A DNA stretch of 64,000 nucleotides, taken from assembly GCF_950023065.1 (NCBI RefSeq), contig NC_088680.1:11086559-11150558 (forward strand). Direction: 5' to 3'. The translations under genes and the position numbers were made by a program. Shown here piece by piece: positions 10,590-25,022 of the stretch. Within the stretch, counting starts at the first letter, position 1. Each line of letters starts with the position of its first letter. The stretch is from Planococcus citri. Lineage: Eukaryota > Arthropoda > Insecta > Hemiptera > Pseudococcidae. The notes under the pieces were generated by a model, which ran no database searches, was not told where the DNA came from, and was given only the letters and a program-made list of their open reading frames with translations.

Positions 10590-13500
10590 TTAATTCAATT
10601 GTAGAACATAAAATTGCGCACCAAAATTTGAACTAGAAAACTCGAACGATTTCTCATTTCCTGAGAAGGGAGAGTAGAAGAAAGAGAACGAGTGTGGAGG
10701 GGGGGGGTCCGAAGAGAAGTGTCTAACTTAATATTTTGACAAATTATTAGGTTTGGTGTGAAAATGAATATTATTTTGACCTTTCTTCGTCTTCCTCTTC
10801 CTGGAACCGTGTTTTCTTCTTTTGTTAGAATAACTTTGGAAATCGATTCGTAAGATCTCCTCAACACGCTTTACCTTCGAGATGAATGAAAGTTTTGTGA
10901 CCTGGATCGAGCATTTGAATTGAAAAAATGGGCCTGCAAAGCATAATACAAATAAGTATGTAAATAATTGGAGTAGATTCGATACCCTGCTTTGGCCTTA
11001 TCAAAAATTACGAATTTCTGATTCGTATTCCAGCATGTCAATATACGATGACGTCAAACAACAAAAGGTATTGTAATGTACACCGAAACAATTGTAGTAT
11101 TATTCTTATTATCTGTCCTAAATTAACATATTATTATTGATACGTAAATTCACAGTGTATATAATTTTGCACGTTCTTTTTACCTTGCCTGACGATTATT
11201 TACCTAAATTTTTCAATCTGGAAAGCATCACTTGTAAACTGAATGAGTGAATGCTGTTGGTATAGATTCTTGTATAAATCAGACTTTTAACGATATTTTT
11301 AATTTGTAATTTTTCACTCTAAAATTATTGCAAAAAGATAGGTGCAAAATTAACGTACGAGTAATTTATACGAATTGGCCATTGGGCTACACGTCGTTAT
11401 GGGAAATTTTTTTTCTCTCGATAACGATGATGATGAAAAAAAAAATGATGGAGAGAGAAGTCAGCCCATTATATAGGAATGGAAATCTTTAATTTAGTAA
11501 TTTTTCTAACACACATGGTATGTTGGTGTGTGTTTGTAGATGTGGGTGGCGGTGAGATCAGATCTTTGCTGCATTGTGTCCTATAGACCTTGTTAATTCT
11601 TTGCAACCAGCTCACAATTTTATTGTAAGCATAACCTTTTTAATATTAACTTAATTTTTTTTTTATTAACTTGTACAAATAATCTCGGAGTACGTATAGA
11701 AGTAGAGTTGTACTTCGAATAATTCACTATTAGGTGTATTTAACTAATAATTGGTGTCAGGACGCCAGACTGAGGTGCATGATCGCCTCCTAATGCTCTA
11801 TTTCGCTGTTGAAGCGAGTGGAGATTGGTTTAGGTGACTGGCTGGCGTTCTGGAGGATTATTTTACTGTATTGTGATGGCTGAGGTGGTCAGTTTGCAAG
11901 TGAAAGGGTTATAAGAATGGAAGATTGGTGAAAATTGATGACTGTGGTGGTTTTGGGATGAGGCTGACTTGGCTATGGGTGTTTCTTCGAGACAAAAAGA
12001 TGCTTGCGAATGACTGACTACCTCTGTAGATAATTATACTTACGATATTTCGCTTTTTATTTATATAGTTTGAAGTCGAAACTTGGTAATTGGAAATAAT
12101 ATTCGATCTTTTCATTGTTCTAGGACAATACACAGTCCCAGTTGCAACAGAACCGCTACGTATACGTGGAGATTTTAATAATTATTATTTATAATGTATT
12201 GTTTCGCGAGCTTTAAAAAAGTTTCGTTTTTATAAAAAAAAAATCTTCGGAGAAAAAATCGACAAAAAAATCCAAAATTAGGGTGCTTTACTTTTTTTTC
12301 TTTCTTTTTTTTAAATTTTCACTTATCCTATAATTTATTATTTTTTTTCCTGTACCATGAAAATGGAGAATTTTCTACGTACTCACTATTTTTTTTCAAG
12401 TTTCCTATATTTTTTTTTCTATCGATGTTTCTTATTCGGTGGTTATTATTTTTTTATTTATTAATTTTTTCCCCCTTTTTTTCTCTTTCTCTTTCGTAGT
12501 ATTTAATTATTTTATTTTTTAATTACGTGGGTAGATAAGAATACGTTGTTGTGTGTGTGAGCGTTTTATTGTTGTTGTAGTGGTGCAATAGCCTATATAT
12601 ATAAATGATGAAATACTATCGTAAGAGCTGCGTTTCTTGACACCGCGGTGTTCGAGGTTACCGGGGGTTAAAATGAAAAAAAATGTTTCGGGGGTTGGGG
12701 CTGTTTTTCGTTGATACGAAAAAGCAACGTTAAATGAGCCTATTTAATAAAGGTTTATTCACGATCGGATTATGTACGAGTATACGATCCGCGGGTCAAA
12801 AAACGTGGCTGAGTAGACGATGATGATGATGATGATGATGGTGGAGATGATGATGAAGATGATGTTGAGGTAGGCAGGCAAGCAAGCAGGCAAAAAAAAA
12901 GGCGAAACAAATGATCCAAAAAAGTTCATTAAAAAATAATTAATTAATTCTAGTCTAATACGTAAGTGGTTAAAAATTATACGTTAAATGTGGTATTATA
13001 TTTTACGTGCTGTAGAATAATGGAAAATCAAAATACGTTACTTCACTACTACAATTTTTTTATACATTAAGGGTTACTTTACTACTATAGGAGGAGGATA
13101 CCTGCCTGGGACCTGTAAAAAAAAATTAAAAGGGTGTCCTTCATCCCATTGATGGTTTATTATTTTGTACGTTATAATTTCTCTTATTATGTTTATTTTT
13201 ATTTTTCTTTCTTTTTTCTTTTTTTTTTTTTTTATTTGTTGTGATTTACGTACCAACGTCGTGTAAATTACTACCTATATAAATTGTATTTGTTGTATTT
13301 TTCTTTCTTTTTTTTTTGATTTTTGATTTTGATTTTTTTTCACGAGTAGTTTTTTTTTCTCTATAAGATGGATAGTTTTAGTTCCCCTGATTATTTTTTT
13401 TCTTCCTTTAATAATTGTTAAGGTTTAAAATTACGTTGTATATAATAAAGTTAAAGAAAAGTGTCGTGTTTCATTGAGCTGTGTCGAGCTCGTCGTTTGT

Positions 13501-13660
13501 GGGAAGGTGGGGAGAGGGGGAGAAGAAGAAGATGAGAAGTGAGCTGAATTTGGTGTTCATTTGGTGTTTGAAAATGAGCTCAGCTCGATCAGCATCGTCA
13601 GAATATTCGACGAGATAGATCCAAACGATGATTGGTGATGGGAGGAGGAGGAATGGGGAG
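10590..13660. other. Unique, CpG-containing sequence without a convincing CDS
   Basis: Base composition shifts to a more balanced, CpG-bearing sequence relative to the T-rich array on its left. Visible items are a (GAT)n run at about 12,818-12,865, a perfect ACACCGCGGTGT palindrome near 12,640, a TATATATAAATG string near 12,594 and several homeodomain-like TAATTA cores. I see no coding pattern or paired splice sites. It could be regulatory or contain non-coding exons. Confidence 0.4.
12818..12865. repeat. (GAT)n microsatellite
   Basis: A run of GAT/GAC triplets starting at about 12,818, followed by imperfect GATGATGAAGATGATG. Simple-sequence repeat. Confidence 0.85.
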
Positions 13661-13692
13661 AAAATGAACTGGAGAATTGCTACATATAAGCT

Positions 13693-13830
13693 GGGTCATT
13701 CCACGTCAATTCAACCAAGAAGTGGTAAGGAGGGGGGGGTTGGCAATTTTTTTGAAATTTTTTCTGTGGAAAGAACTTTTGAAAAGATGACCAATGACGC
13801 AAATCTCCACCATCTAGCCCTTTTTTTTCT
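13693..13830 (+). mobile_element. Solo arm of the GGGTCATTCC fold-back element
   Basis: Starts GGGTCATTCCACGTCAAT, continues CCAAGAAGTGGTAAGG, then 'ttctgtggaaagaac' and 'gatgaccaatgacgcaaatc', matching the terminal ~130 bases of the element at 36,603-37,997. No opposing arm is present nearby. It is either a deletion product or a partial insertion. Confidence 0.75.
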
Positions 13831-13849
13831 GAATGAATTGAAAAAATAA

Positions 13850-15530
13850 ACGAATTTTAATTTTCTTGCTTTGAGTGTATAATTCTTATCAACTTTTTTA
13901 TGAAATAAGTACGTCAGAAAGAGATCAAAATAAGACAATTGAATACATTTAAACTTTTTTTGATCTTTGGAATTGAAAATTGAACTTTTTCAAATTTTGA
14001 TTTTTCTGTGATGAGTTCTGGAAAAACCTCAAGGGAAGAACTGGAAGAAGTCTCACGAGTCTTCACCAAAATTTGTCGTTTTTAATGAGAAATGAGGAAG
14101 AAGGAAGATGGGGGAGGAGGGAGAGGGGGAGAAATCAATTGGAAATTTCATCAAAGTGATATCAGTCCTTTTCTACCTATACGAAATCTTGATACCTGAA
14201 TCATATTATAATAAAAAAATTGTAAAAAGCCTGGAGCTTGTGTGTAAAACTGACAACCCCTCTCCCTCCCTTCCAATTCAAGAATTCCAAAAGAAAATTC
14301 AGAAAGAAAATATTAAACGTGAGAAATTACGCAACAATATTATTGAAATGGAGAAGTGGGTTTGGCATTGCTTTTTTCTGGTGGGGCTCCCCTAGGTGAA
14401 TTTTGTAACCCCATTATTGGAAAATTAATTGTTCTAGTAATTTTTGAACTTCTAAAAAAATATTTTAATAGCAATTTTGCAAAAATGTTCAAAAATTGAC
14501 TCTAATAATTCAAATTGTGTACAGAATTTTTTCTAGCTGCCCACACTTGAATTTTTCTGTGGTTTTAAGGATCACTTGAGGTACAATTTCTTTGCAAAAC
14601 AAACTCTGAAAATCTAACTAATTGGCTCAGTCTGATTCCCTCTGTGTTTTGAGTTCTATACGAGTATCTGTAGCTATGAGTTTGACTCTTTTTTTTTTTT
14701 TTTATCGAACTTTGAAAAATCTCAGCATGAGTCAATTCAACGAAATTGGCTCAGATTTTGTATTTTGGGCTTACTTTTGGCATCAGTCGAAAGGAAATTA
14801 AAAATGGTACCTGTAAAATTATCCAAAAATCAGTGTTTTAAAGCAATTTTGAACCGAAAATCGGGTTCTTTCGAGTTCCTTAACCTTGGGAAATTCGTTT
14901 GTCACATTCCTCGCCCCTTCAAATTGAATGGTTTCATGGAAAATGGACCTTAGTCACTTTTTTTCACTGATTTTTACAATTTCAAAGAGACTTGAGAATT
15001 TTGTCTATCGGGAAACATTTTCCAATTTTGTTTTTTTTTCATGCAAGAACACTTCAATATATCACTGAATATGGTGGAGTTGATGAAAAAAAAATTTTTT
15101 TTAATATAATTATTCAGAATTGTAAAAATCAGAAAAACAAAAAAATAGACTAAGGCCCTTTTTCCATGGAACTCCTCAATTAAAGGGCTTCTTGGAAAAA
15201 GGGCCTTTGTCAATTTTTTGGTGAAATTAATAAAAAAAAATTTTTAATACATTCAAAATTGTAAAACAAAAAAGAAATGACTAAGGCCCCTTTTCCATGG
15301 AACCCCTCAATTGATCTAAAAGGCTGAAGTACATTTCGAGGGTAGCCCAGATGTGTCTTTTGGGAAGCTTTACATTTAAAGCCTTCGTCCACATCATCCA
15401 TTTTATCTACAAAACAGTGGATTTTCGGGTCTTTTGTAATGGTTTTCGATGCTGCGTCATCACTGGAAACCCCCTCCCCCTTCCTTCCTTAAATTACATA
15501 CTTGGTAGGCATGAAATTCGCAGCTCTGAC
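13850..15530. other. AT-rich stretch with a local duplication, no gene seen
   Basis: Low-complexity sequence. Within it 'gactaaggccc-tttccatgga' occurs at 15,148 and again at 15,279 (131 bases apart) with 'ccctcaatt' text following each copy, a short tandem duplication. A third, looser relative ('aaatggaccttagtcac') lies near 14,940. Confidence 0.5.
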
Positions 15531-15534
15531 ATTA

Positions 15535-16270
15535 GGGTAGATCGACAAAAATATCTTGAATTTTTTGACAAAATTCTTGAAAATGCTCCATGAAAAAATT
15601 GAGACCTCTAGATGAAAGTGGGATGGAGCATGGGTCCCCAAAGTAGAGTCATTTTCTACAAAAATAATTTTTTTGGGAATTTGGCTCCATACAATTTCAT
15701 TCAGAAAATGGTTTTCTCTTAAAAAGTTGCAAACTGCGAAAATCTAAATTTTTATGGTTGAAAAAAATGAAAAAATTGGTTCTTGAACTTGAAAATTTGA
15801 TTCATTTTTTCCATACATATTTGTATTCAACGAGTCAAAAATCCTCAATAATTTATACTCATAAGACGATTATTTGACTCGAATACAAATTTCAGCATTT
15901 TTTCATTTTTCTATACTGATTTTTGAAAACATTTTATTCAAAAAATTGAAATAAATAAATATTTGAATTGAATAATCGACCAATATAGGTCTTCAACAGC
16001 TTTTTCACCCCCCCTCTTTCCCCCTTTCCCACCCTAAAAGTGGTCTCAGATTTGCATCTCTTTGTATCAGGAAAATGCGGAAACTTGAAAACGCATATTT
16101 TTAGGGGGGCTGCAGGGTAAAACTGCGCAAGAATTTTTTTTCGAAAATGACTCTGGTTTTGGAGATTTTAAGCTCCATTCCTTTTCATTGAGGGTTCTCA
16201 AATTTTTTGTGGGACCTCTTTCAAGTCAATTTGGTCAAAATCCAAGCAATGTTGTTTTGTCGATCTACCT
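15535..16270. mobile_element. Imperfect palindromic (fold-back/MITE-like) element
   Basis: The ends are inverted: GGTAGATCGACAAAA at 15,536 and TTTTGTCGATCTACC ending near 16,269. Further inside, 'attgagacctctagatgaaag...ggatggagc' (about 15,598-15,630) pairs with the complement of 'gctccattccttttcattgagggttctcaaat' (about 16,172-16,203), and GAGTCATTTTC (about 15,646) pairs with GAAAATGACTC (about 16,144). No coding capacity is seen. Target-site duplications could not be defined. Confidence 0.6.
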
Positions 16271-17460
16271 TGATTCACGTTTGAAGGGATTTCTAAATAC
16301 TTATGCCTTTTCGAGAAAAAAAAATGAAAAAAAAAAAGGAGAAAAGAAGAGACTAAGATTTTAAAAATGAAAAAATTTGGGGATGAGTTTTTTAAATACT
16401 GCATGATGCCTTTTTTTTTTAAAAAAAAAAAGAATAAAAAAAAATACCAAGACCCAGAAAAATAAAAAAAATTGGAGAATTGAAATATGCTTTCAAAAAA
16501 CAATTTCTATAAGGTGTAAGTTTTGCCATTTCCTAAAAAAATCAGCTCTTGAAACCAATTTTTGGTCGCTCATGTTGAAAAAAGAGCCTTGAAATGCCTA
16601 AAAAATTGAAGTCTATTGCTACTCAAACAAACTTTAATTTTTTTTCTGGTAAAATCAGTCTGATTATCCTTACCTATTTTTAAAGAACATTCAAAACTTC
16701 TTTGAGCCCTAAATTTTACGAGGAGTTTAAATTTGCCTCAACTTGATACATATTTTGATATTTGATATTTTGCCTCAACTGTCAGTAGGTTCGTCCTTTT
16801 AATAAAAAACAATCCTGAAATCCTGATAAAAGCTCATAAAAGGTTCTTCTGTAGGACCGAAGCTCGAAGGCCCCCTTTCTCATGAAGTTGAGGTAATTAA
16901 TCAGTCTAAAAATGAGACCTGTGATTCATGGAAATTCTCAAAACAAAATTTGTGGCGATTCGTTTGCATTCTTTAGCCCCCTTCAGTTCCTGTTTCTAGA
17001 CTTATCAATCTCTGAAGCTTTATGACAACCCCCCCCCCACTTCCGTCTTAAACCATCCATAGAGTTCTCTAAGGTTAAAATTTCAGTTGCCAATCGTAAT
17101 ACGAGTATTCAGGGCCTTAGAAATTTTTAACGTCCACTAATTATTGTCTAATTGAAGGGTTCCCTGACTAATTTTGCGAGAAATTATGTCATTTCAAGCC
17201 ATATTCTAGTTTTGCTCGTATTTCCAGACGTTTTTAACAATAGGTAAATAATGGTAAATCATTCTAGTCGAGATTGAAATTTTTTGAAAAATTAGTATAA
17301 AAATTGAATATTCTGTTAAAAAATATGCAGGCAATTTTTCAAAGGAAAAAATCAAAAATATTTATAAAAATTGAGATATCTGTCCCCATTAGACCCTGTT
17401 ATCTTTACAGCCTTAATTAATCCTCCAATTATGAAGTACTTGGTGACCTTGAACACCCAG
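16270..17460. other. AT-rich stretch, nothing recognised
   Basis: Poly-A/T-rich sequence with no repeat unit or coding pattern that I can support. A (C)n tract lies near 17,029. Confidence 0.4.
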
Positions 17461-19760
17461 AAAATGGCGAATTTTCTGAATTATGGATAAGTACACGAAT
17501 TATCATAAGTATTTTATATTTTGTAAAAATAAATACATCATTTCAAACAAAGAGAGTATATTTTTTTCACCCATCTTGAAACTACATACGACTACATACA
17601 TCGTGCAATTAGGTAGTCCCAGATGACGATTCACAAGTAGTGTCCTTGAAGTAGGTACATTGAAACTTAATCCGGACATTGGCGAACGTCTGGACTCTCG
17701 AGCTCGAGTATCAGTATCATATGAATGATGCATTTCACTCTCAACAAACTCTTCCAGCGATGCTCTGAAATATTGTACGATATAGAAAAAACTACTTACA
17801 CACAAAGACCTCGAAATGAGCCTTGTCAAGGCCAAGCTACGATCTCGTAAATTGACCGAAACGTCTAAAAATCGTAAAAAAATGACGTAGGTGGATTTTG
17901 GTTACTTCGATTTTCAGCTACGTTAATATTACTTACAGATTTTTTCTAATGTTGAATTCTAGTTTAATTTTTGGTAAAATTATGCAATTAAACTGGGTTG
18001 GCACGACTTCATCCCATGTTCTAAGGAGTTTTTGGCTGAAAAATGATGTTGGTTGGTAACACTGATTAAATGAAATGAAATTTTTTCAAACCATCGTCTG
18101 ATTAAGGATACTCTTCTTTGTGAAAAATTCGCAGCAATTAAGCTCTGTGCTAGAAAACTTTTGCTAATGATTGTTTTTTCATCCTTTTCTCTCCCCTTCC
18201 CCTTCCCCTCCCCTTTCAGACGTTTGAAAATAATTTCAAAACTTCGGGGTGACATTTTTCTACCCCGAAGATAAAGATAGCCCATCGATCGTTTTCTATC
18301 CAGTCCTTCGTATATTAACCAGATGATACTCGAATATAAATCTATAAACTCAGCAAACTAAATAATACCTTCTTGTATTTCTTTTATTATTCTCATTTTA
18401 TTGCATCGACAACAACATATGCGTGGATGCGGCTCTCGAAGATCGTTGAAAGAAAAAAAAAAGAAGTACTTACCAATGGTAAACGCTGACTCGAGCCTGA
18501 GGTTTTCCGCAATAAAATCCGATTCGCTACTTAACAGGTTAGCACAGAGAACAAGTTGACAGGTATTGCAAGTGCAACAAGACTACCTTTGGGTGTACGA
18601 TGAAGAAGACGAGACATGTTTCTTAGATACCTACTCGTACATTTTTATACCATTTCGAGGTATATTTTAATTCATTAAAATGGCGTTTTTTTCCTTCATC
18701 GATGCTTCGAAGTGTCTCGTAAAAAAAAAATGTTCTTATTACGCGAATGGGATTTCTCATCGTTATTGCCACCTTTGTAGTTCCCTTTCACCGCATCGTG
18801 GGGCGAATGATCGAGTAGGTCGGACGAAAAACGACAGATAGCGGCACCGATTCTTTCAAGTGGATTGATTAATTCGCGAATCGAGAATCGAGCCACAAGT
18901 TAGGACTGTGTTGAAATCCAGGTAAAAAAATTGCCTGATACCTCTTTGATGGATTGGTGTAATTAAATAAGGGCAAGAATTCGACTTATTAATGGGTGAT
19001 GAGAATTCGCAATCATCTAGAATAATTCTAGACGCAGGTTTATATGGTCGATTTCCTGTATTTATTTGTAGTGTGTTTGGTCGCCGCCGCCGCGATGTCC
19101 AATAATACGATATCATTTTATTTTTTTCAGTGGGTCTCAAAATACTCGTTTGTATGCACATATTTGTGTAATGTACGAAGACATCCTACACGCGTATATT
19201 ATAATGTTGATTAAATGAATGGATGGAATCTTGATCGCGAGACATTCGAAAGATGCTGAGGCTTGAGCAATGTGAATCTGTGAATACTGAATAGACATAC
19301 GCCCGCGTCGCCTGGACTCGTCCATCAAGTGGGAGAGCGCTGAGCGCGCCGCAGCAGTGTTTATGTGACAGGTACAACAGATTTGAATACGTATACAAGG
19401 CCTAATTGTTGTTAAATTCGAGTAATATCCGTGTTTATTAATTTTTTTCACCTTCTCATCATCATCATGATGATCGTCGTCGTCGTGTAGCGGTTGTTAT
19501 CGATCGTCGAGATTATATTGTACAAGTTTTGTACATTTTTACGAGCATCTAGAACGAGGTATTCGTGATGGAAATTGTTTTTTTATAATTTCGCGCCGAT
19601 CATTTCATGTATTTGTTGTGATGGTGAGGTGGAGTTGGAAGTAGTGCTTTCTGCATACAGGCGCCTGAGTGTTGTGTGTTTGTTGAATGGAGTTGTAGGA
19701 GAGGCGATGACTTGATGATATTTGAAATGGATTTTGGAGCTTGGGATGGAAAGGTAGAGA
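17460..19760. other. Unique, CpG-containing sequence without a convincing CDS
   Basis: More balanced composition with many CpGs, including 'gagcgcgccgcagc' near 19,340 and (CAT)/(CGT) triplet runs at about 19,457-19,487. Open stretches of about 100 codons on the minus strand (17,503-17,835; 17,980-18,285; 18,856-19,451) have no family signature and overlap one another. Candidate regulatory or non-coding exon sequence. Confidence 0.4.
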
Positions 19761-22700
19761 GCAAAAATCTTGTAAAAATTAAGGTGGGGGCAAAGGCTCT
19801 GGAGGGGTTAGATTAGTGTGCCAGAAAATCTGACGTCATATTCGTGCTCAGCGATATCGAATCATGCGGAAACGACACCCCATTCATTAATATTTAATTC
19901 TCCCAAAATTCTCATTTTACCCCCACTACGACACCTTTTTTTTATTTTTCACCGCAACGCACAAAAAAAAATCTAAAAAAATATATGATACTACTAATGG
20001 GTCAAAAATACATCCAAAAATTGTACCTTGCAATTTTCATTGTTAGTAAATAGCATAAAATAAGTTGAAAAACGCAATTTTGAGGGGTAATTATGAAGGG
20101 AGGGGGTTGAAAATTCTCGTAGGTATACCTCTGTTGTTCACCACATCACCCTAGAGAATATTCATCAAAAAAATTTTGAATGCAATTATGGTATTTCAAT
20201 AGGGTTCTCAAAAAAATATCCAAGTTTGAGAGCGCGCGATCGATGAAGTTTTCTCACGGTGGTGCCGTGGAACAGTGTTGACAAAACGCGCGGTAGTACG
20301 GAGATACGTGTTTTTTTTAAACTTTATTTTTTTTGACCATGTTCCACCCCACTTTCGGACCTTGGGAAAATTATATGTTATACCTTAGGGTATGAGCAAG
20401 TTTTGAAAAAAAATCCAGCCATGTCACCCCCCCTCCCCCAAATAAAATTTTCTGTCCCCCTTCAAAGTTTTCAACCCCCTGAAAAACTAAGAAAATGGGG
20501 GAGGAATTTCAAAAAATTACTATATGTACCCCTACATGATGTACACAATCTGTGAAAATTTAAAATTTTTCATCAACCCCCCCTCCAAGAAACAAACCTT
20601 TGAAGTTTTGATGTTTAGGGGGCAGTTTCGTCGAAAGGGGAGGAGGTGGGGAGTCAAAAATTTTTATGGAGAGTTTTTATATCAAGGGTGACTTTTTGGA
20701 CCACTTTCGACCCCATATGGATCAGGGGCCATTTCACCCATCTTATAGGGGAAGGCCCTTTTTTCATCTGGAGTCCAAAATTATGAAACTTCAACTTCTC
20801 AAGCGTCTTTGAAAATTATTTGATCTAATTGCATTCTGTGCTTAAATTTTTTCAATTTTTTTCTCCCTCCTTTTCCTGCATTATTTGGAGAGCTGGATTT
20901 TTGTTCTCAACTATCTTGACAAACATTTATGTCACCGAAAAGTATTTTCTCTTTTGGTTTTAGATTTTACCTATAGAGACTCCCCCTCCCCCTCCCTGTT
21001 TGAAGTACGAATTGATTTTTTCAAAAAGTGAACAGGCAGGGAGTCAGAATAACGTGCTCGGCCTGAGGTCCATTTACGTAGGTTTTAAATGAACTGACTG
21101 ATGATAAGATGTCAGGTTCAAGACTCAAATTTTTCAATTTGGCTTTTTAATGCATATTTTTTTGACACGTATCCAATTTCAGCTTTTGTTGGATACTCAG
21201 AGAATTTGGTCTTCTGGTAGGTTAAAAATTGGCTGCAAATTTGATATTTGAGCAAAGCAGCTCTGAAAACCTCAAAATGGGCAGTTGGACGTACTTGAAT
21301 TTGCTCAATTTTTGCAATTTTTGGAACTCACGGATTCCAGCAACTGAATTTGGCTTAAAAAATTGTGCACTTCTCATTGAAAATTCAATGAAAATGTTTT
21401 CTCCAAATTGATTGATCGAGACTTGAAAAGTTTGAATTCGGTGTTGAAGAAAGTGGGAGGGGGTGATGAACCCCCCCCAAAACGCTCCAGTGCTCAGATA
21501 GAGTTTTTGAGGAGAGAGGAGGAGGAGGAGAAGAAAATTCACAAATATTAAGAGTAGATCGTACACTTTTTATAAGGGTAGAATTCTTGAGAGTGATGGA
21601 GTAGTCTGCTCATAAAATCGATTTGAGGTATAATTTTGAGCTGTTTTGAGCAGTTTTTTAGTTTCCAGAAAATTCTAGGAAATCGAATTTCTTACAAAAT
21701 TTTATTCACTGGGAATTTTTTAATCCTTCGACGTCAAAAAAAAGTTCATCAGAGTCTTAAAAATTTTCATCCGAAAAGTTGAACTGAAAAATTGAATTGT
21801 GGTGATTTAAAAAAAATGGAGTTTGAGTCAACGTCATTCACTCAAAAATCAAAATAATAAAAATGTTCTTTAAAATTTCATCGCTTAAAATTTTTTTCTC
21901 ATGAATCTTTCCCTCAAAAAATATTTATTTCCCAAAACTTAGTATTTTATTTACCTATTTTTTATTGGTCAGAAAAGGGGGGACGGGGGAGGGGTGGCTT
22001 AGACAGCTCACGTTGAAAAATGTTCACATCACGACAAAATTTGAATAAAATAGGGTAACAAGTCGCGGTGTTTTTCAATTTTGAAAAAATGTCATTGAGA
22101 ATTTTTGAAATTTTGAATTTTTGATCACTTTTATTATGATTTTGTCTTCTCAATTCTTACTTTGGAAAGAAATTCTTGCGTCTGATTTTCCCCTTCATTT
22201 TTCAAAATGAAATTTCAACAAATTATCAAAATTTTTGCGCCTCTGATCTCTACACAAATTTTTATTTTATCCAAAATAGAAATTTTTTCAACTTCAAAAT
22301 ACATATTAAAATTTTACTAATTATCAAAAATTGCTAGAATTTTTATTTTTTTATCAAATTTTTTCTGTATTTGAAAATTTTATGTTTTTTTTTTTTGAAA
22401 TTGACAACCCTTGTGATATTTGACTCGAAAAACTTTTCCTTAAGATCTGTCGAAGTATCTAGTAGAAAAAAAAGAAGAATAAAATTCGGCGTTGACATTT
22501 TTCCTGTGTGGGGTTTGAAAAAATGTAGGAGGAAAGAATTGGAAAAATTTTTAGGAGACAAAATTTTGTATAAAAATTCTATCAAGTTGGCCTTTTTTTC
22601 CATCTGCAAATTCACAAAATCATTTTGAAGAAATTGAGGGAATTTTTCATTTTCTAAAAGAATGTGTCTTGAATTCTATTTTGATTTCTTTTTACAACCT

Positions 22701-23760
22701 AATTTTTCAGCACTTTCATGTGTACATGACGAGTGTAAAAATCATGCAAAGCAATTAAAAACACCCCCCCCCCCCAAAAAAATTAATTTTTCGCATGAAA
22801 ATTTAGAAAAAAATTCAGCTTTTTAGATCATTTGAGCGGAATTTCGATTGATTTCATCTTTAACTTTTTTTTACCTATTTCTAAAAATTCGCAAAATTTG
22901 AAAAATAAACTCGAGTGCCTGAAATTTTGGTTAGTGAGCCATTTGTTCTGCTCTTTTTATTCATGTAGTTTAGAGGCGTGCCAAACGGGGAGGGGGGAGA
23001 GAGGGTCTCACTCTCAGTCAGAAAAATTTAGGCAAAATGTTGAAAATTGTTGGGAAAAAATTTTAAAATTTTAAAAATAATGTTGAAGCTATAAAAATCA
23101 ATTTTGAATTTTACTGTGCAATTTTTCGAAAAATTTTCAAGGATGAAAAATCAACTTGAGACGTTCAAGAAACGTAACCAAATCAATACCTACAAGTGCA
23201 AAATAACGAAAAAATGTGCGAAATTTTATTCAAAAATACCAAAAAGCACAAAATTTTGGCGTTGAAACTCCTGATATTGAAAATAATTTTTTTTGTACCT
23301 CACAAAATATTGTAAATTTTCTGAAAATTTTTCGTTCTTTTTGCAATAGAACGATTTAAATTTTTTACAAAATAATAGACGTACATATATAAAAGCATCG
23401 TTTTTGAATATTTAAAATTATTGATCATTTTTGTTTCCAACTTCCCATTCCATAAAGTTTTCGAACCACTTCTGATTAATTAGCATGAAAAATGCTAGAG
23501 GAGGGGTTGAGGTAAAAAATTGGGAAAATCTGGCGAAAAAGTTGAAAAAATTTCAGTCTACAACCCCCCTCCCCCCTCCAACATTGCAACACCTCGTCAC
23601 ATCTCTGATGTAGTTTCGTTTGAACCCTAATTTTTTGGCTACCTCTCTTGTTGGCAAAAAAAAAACACATTTTTGGTAAAAAATTGCGAATTTGATCCAA
23701 ATATTTTTGATCGTACACCTTGGAAAAATCTGCAGGCTTTCCTTAAAATTTACCTCGATT
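19760..23760. other. AT-rich gene-free block with C/G homopolymer tracts
   Basis: Low-complexity sequence with repeated CCCCTCCCCC-type tracts (for example about 20,427, 20,576, 20,983, 22,765 and 23,566) and no credible genes. A short CpG-rich island with 'gagcgcgcgatcg' and 'aaaacgcgcggtag' lies at about 20,230-20,300. Confidence 0.45.
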
Positions 23761-24990
23761 GATAGCGAAATAGATTTCTTGAAATTACATAAATGCTGCT
23801 AATTCACTTTGCTGTTATTGTATGTACTCGTAAGTGTAGAATGAGCCATGTTGGTGATAATAACAACAATAACGATATCGATGGCGGGCGGTGATACGAT
23901 AATAATTTATGCAAATTGTTTGAGCACCGAGATCGCAGCAGTCGCCATTCGCGAGATTCGTATACTTGGGGCGCGGTATTATAATTAAGGGGACGGAGCC
24001 AAGGGATGGGTTCGCGAGGGTCGGCTTCACTCTGTCAATGTAAAGTACAAAGTTTCTATCTCTCTTTATACGTACTACGTAGGTACTGGTATATGTATTC
24101 TCATATATACGCGAATTGCGAGCCCACAACGAGATATGTATCTAGTAATTAGCTGCTAGCTCGTACTCGTATACATATGGGAATTTAGTGTACACTTGTT
24201 GTACACGACGACGACAATAATTGAATGCCACCGCCATCGTAATGACGTCATAGGTTTTTCTCTTTTCACATTGTTTTTTTGATCGATCGCGATAAAATTC
24301 TCTCTGCAGTATGGTACCTTTTAAATACCTACCTATTCGTTTGGGTATTGTGTGTGTAAGTCTACAGAGTACAAAACTATGTAGATTTTTCAGATAATAT
24401 GTCTACTATGTATGTGTATCTTACCTACGTCGTTGATGCGAACGAGTATGTGTCAGAATTATGATGAGAGACATGCTATGTAAGTGTAACCTTCATTTGG
24501 TAAACAATTAAACTCTGACAACAGTTAATTAGCCTTGAGGTCACCTTTTGCTCATGTTATAGGTATCGACTTATTGGACGTACGAGCTATTGATTGTCTT
24601 TGCTGTGGTTTTGTAATGGGTATGAAGATTTCTTTGGTCGACTGCTGGTGCGAAGTTTTTTTTTGCGTATGTAGAGTCTGAGATCGACTCGACGATATGG
24701 GCGTGTAGATGGGTAGAAATAATCGATAAGGTACGAGTATGATAGAATTTAAGAATGTTCATATTTACCTATGTAGATTTTTTGAGCACAGGTATATACG
24801 TTTTTCAGTTCTTGGAGTTTTTGGTCACATCTACAATCAACTTGTGTCTCTCGTTGCATTGTTTTGAGTGTTTTTTTTTCAATAATGGTTTATTCAACGC
24901 ATTCTCTCTATTCCTTCCTTCAGCTGTGAAGTCTGCATTGTTTAGACTACCAATTTTTTGCATTTTTTGTGCAAAAAACTGCTTTGAAAA
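23760..24990. other. Unique, CpG-containing sequence upstream of the LINE fragment
   Basis: Balanced-composition sequence with repeated 'gtactcgta'/'tatacgtac' motifs. I see no coding pattern. The LINE remnant starts a short distance to its right. Confidence 0.4.
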
Positions 24991-25022
24991 AAAATTTATC
25001 AACATTTTTTTGAAATGCAGAA

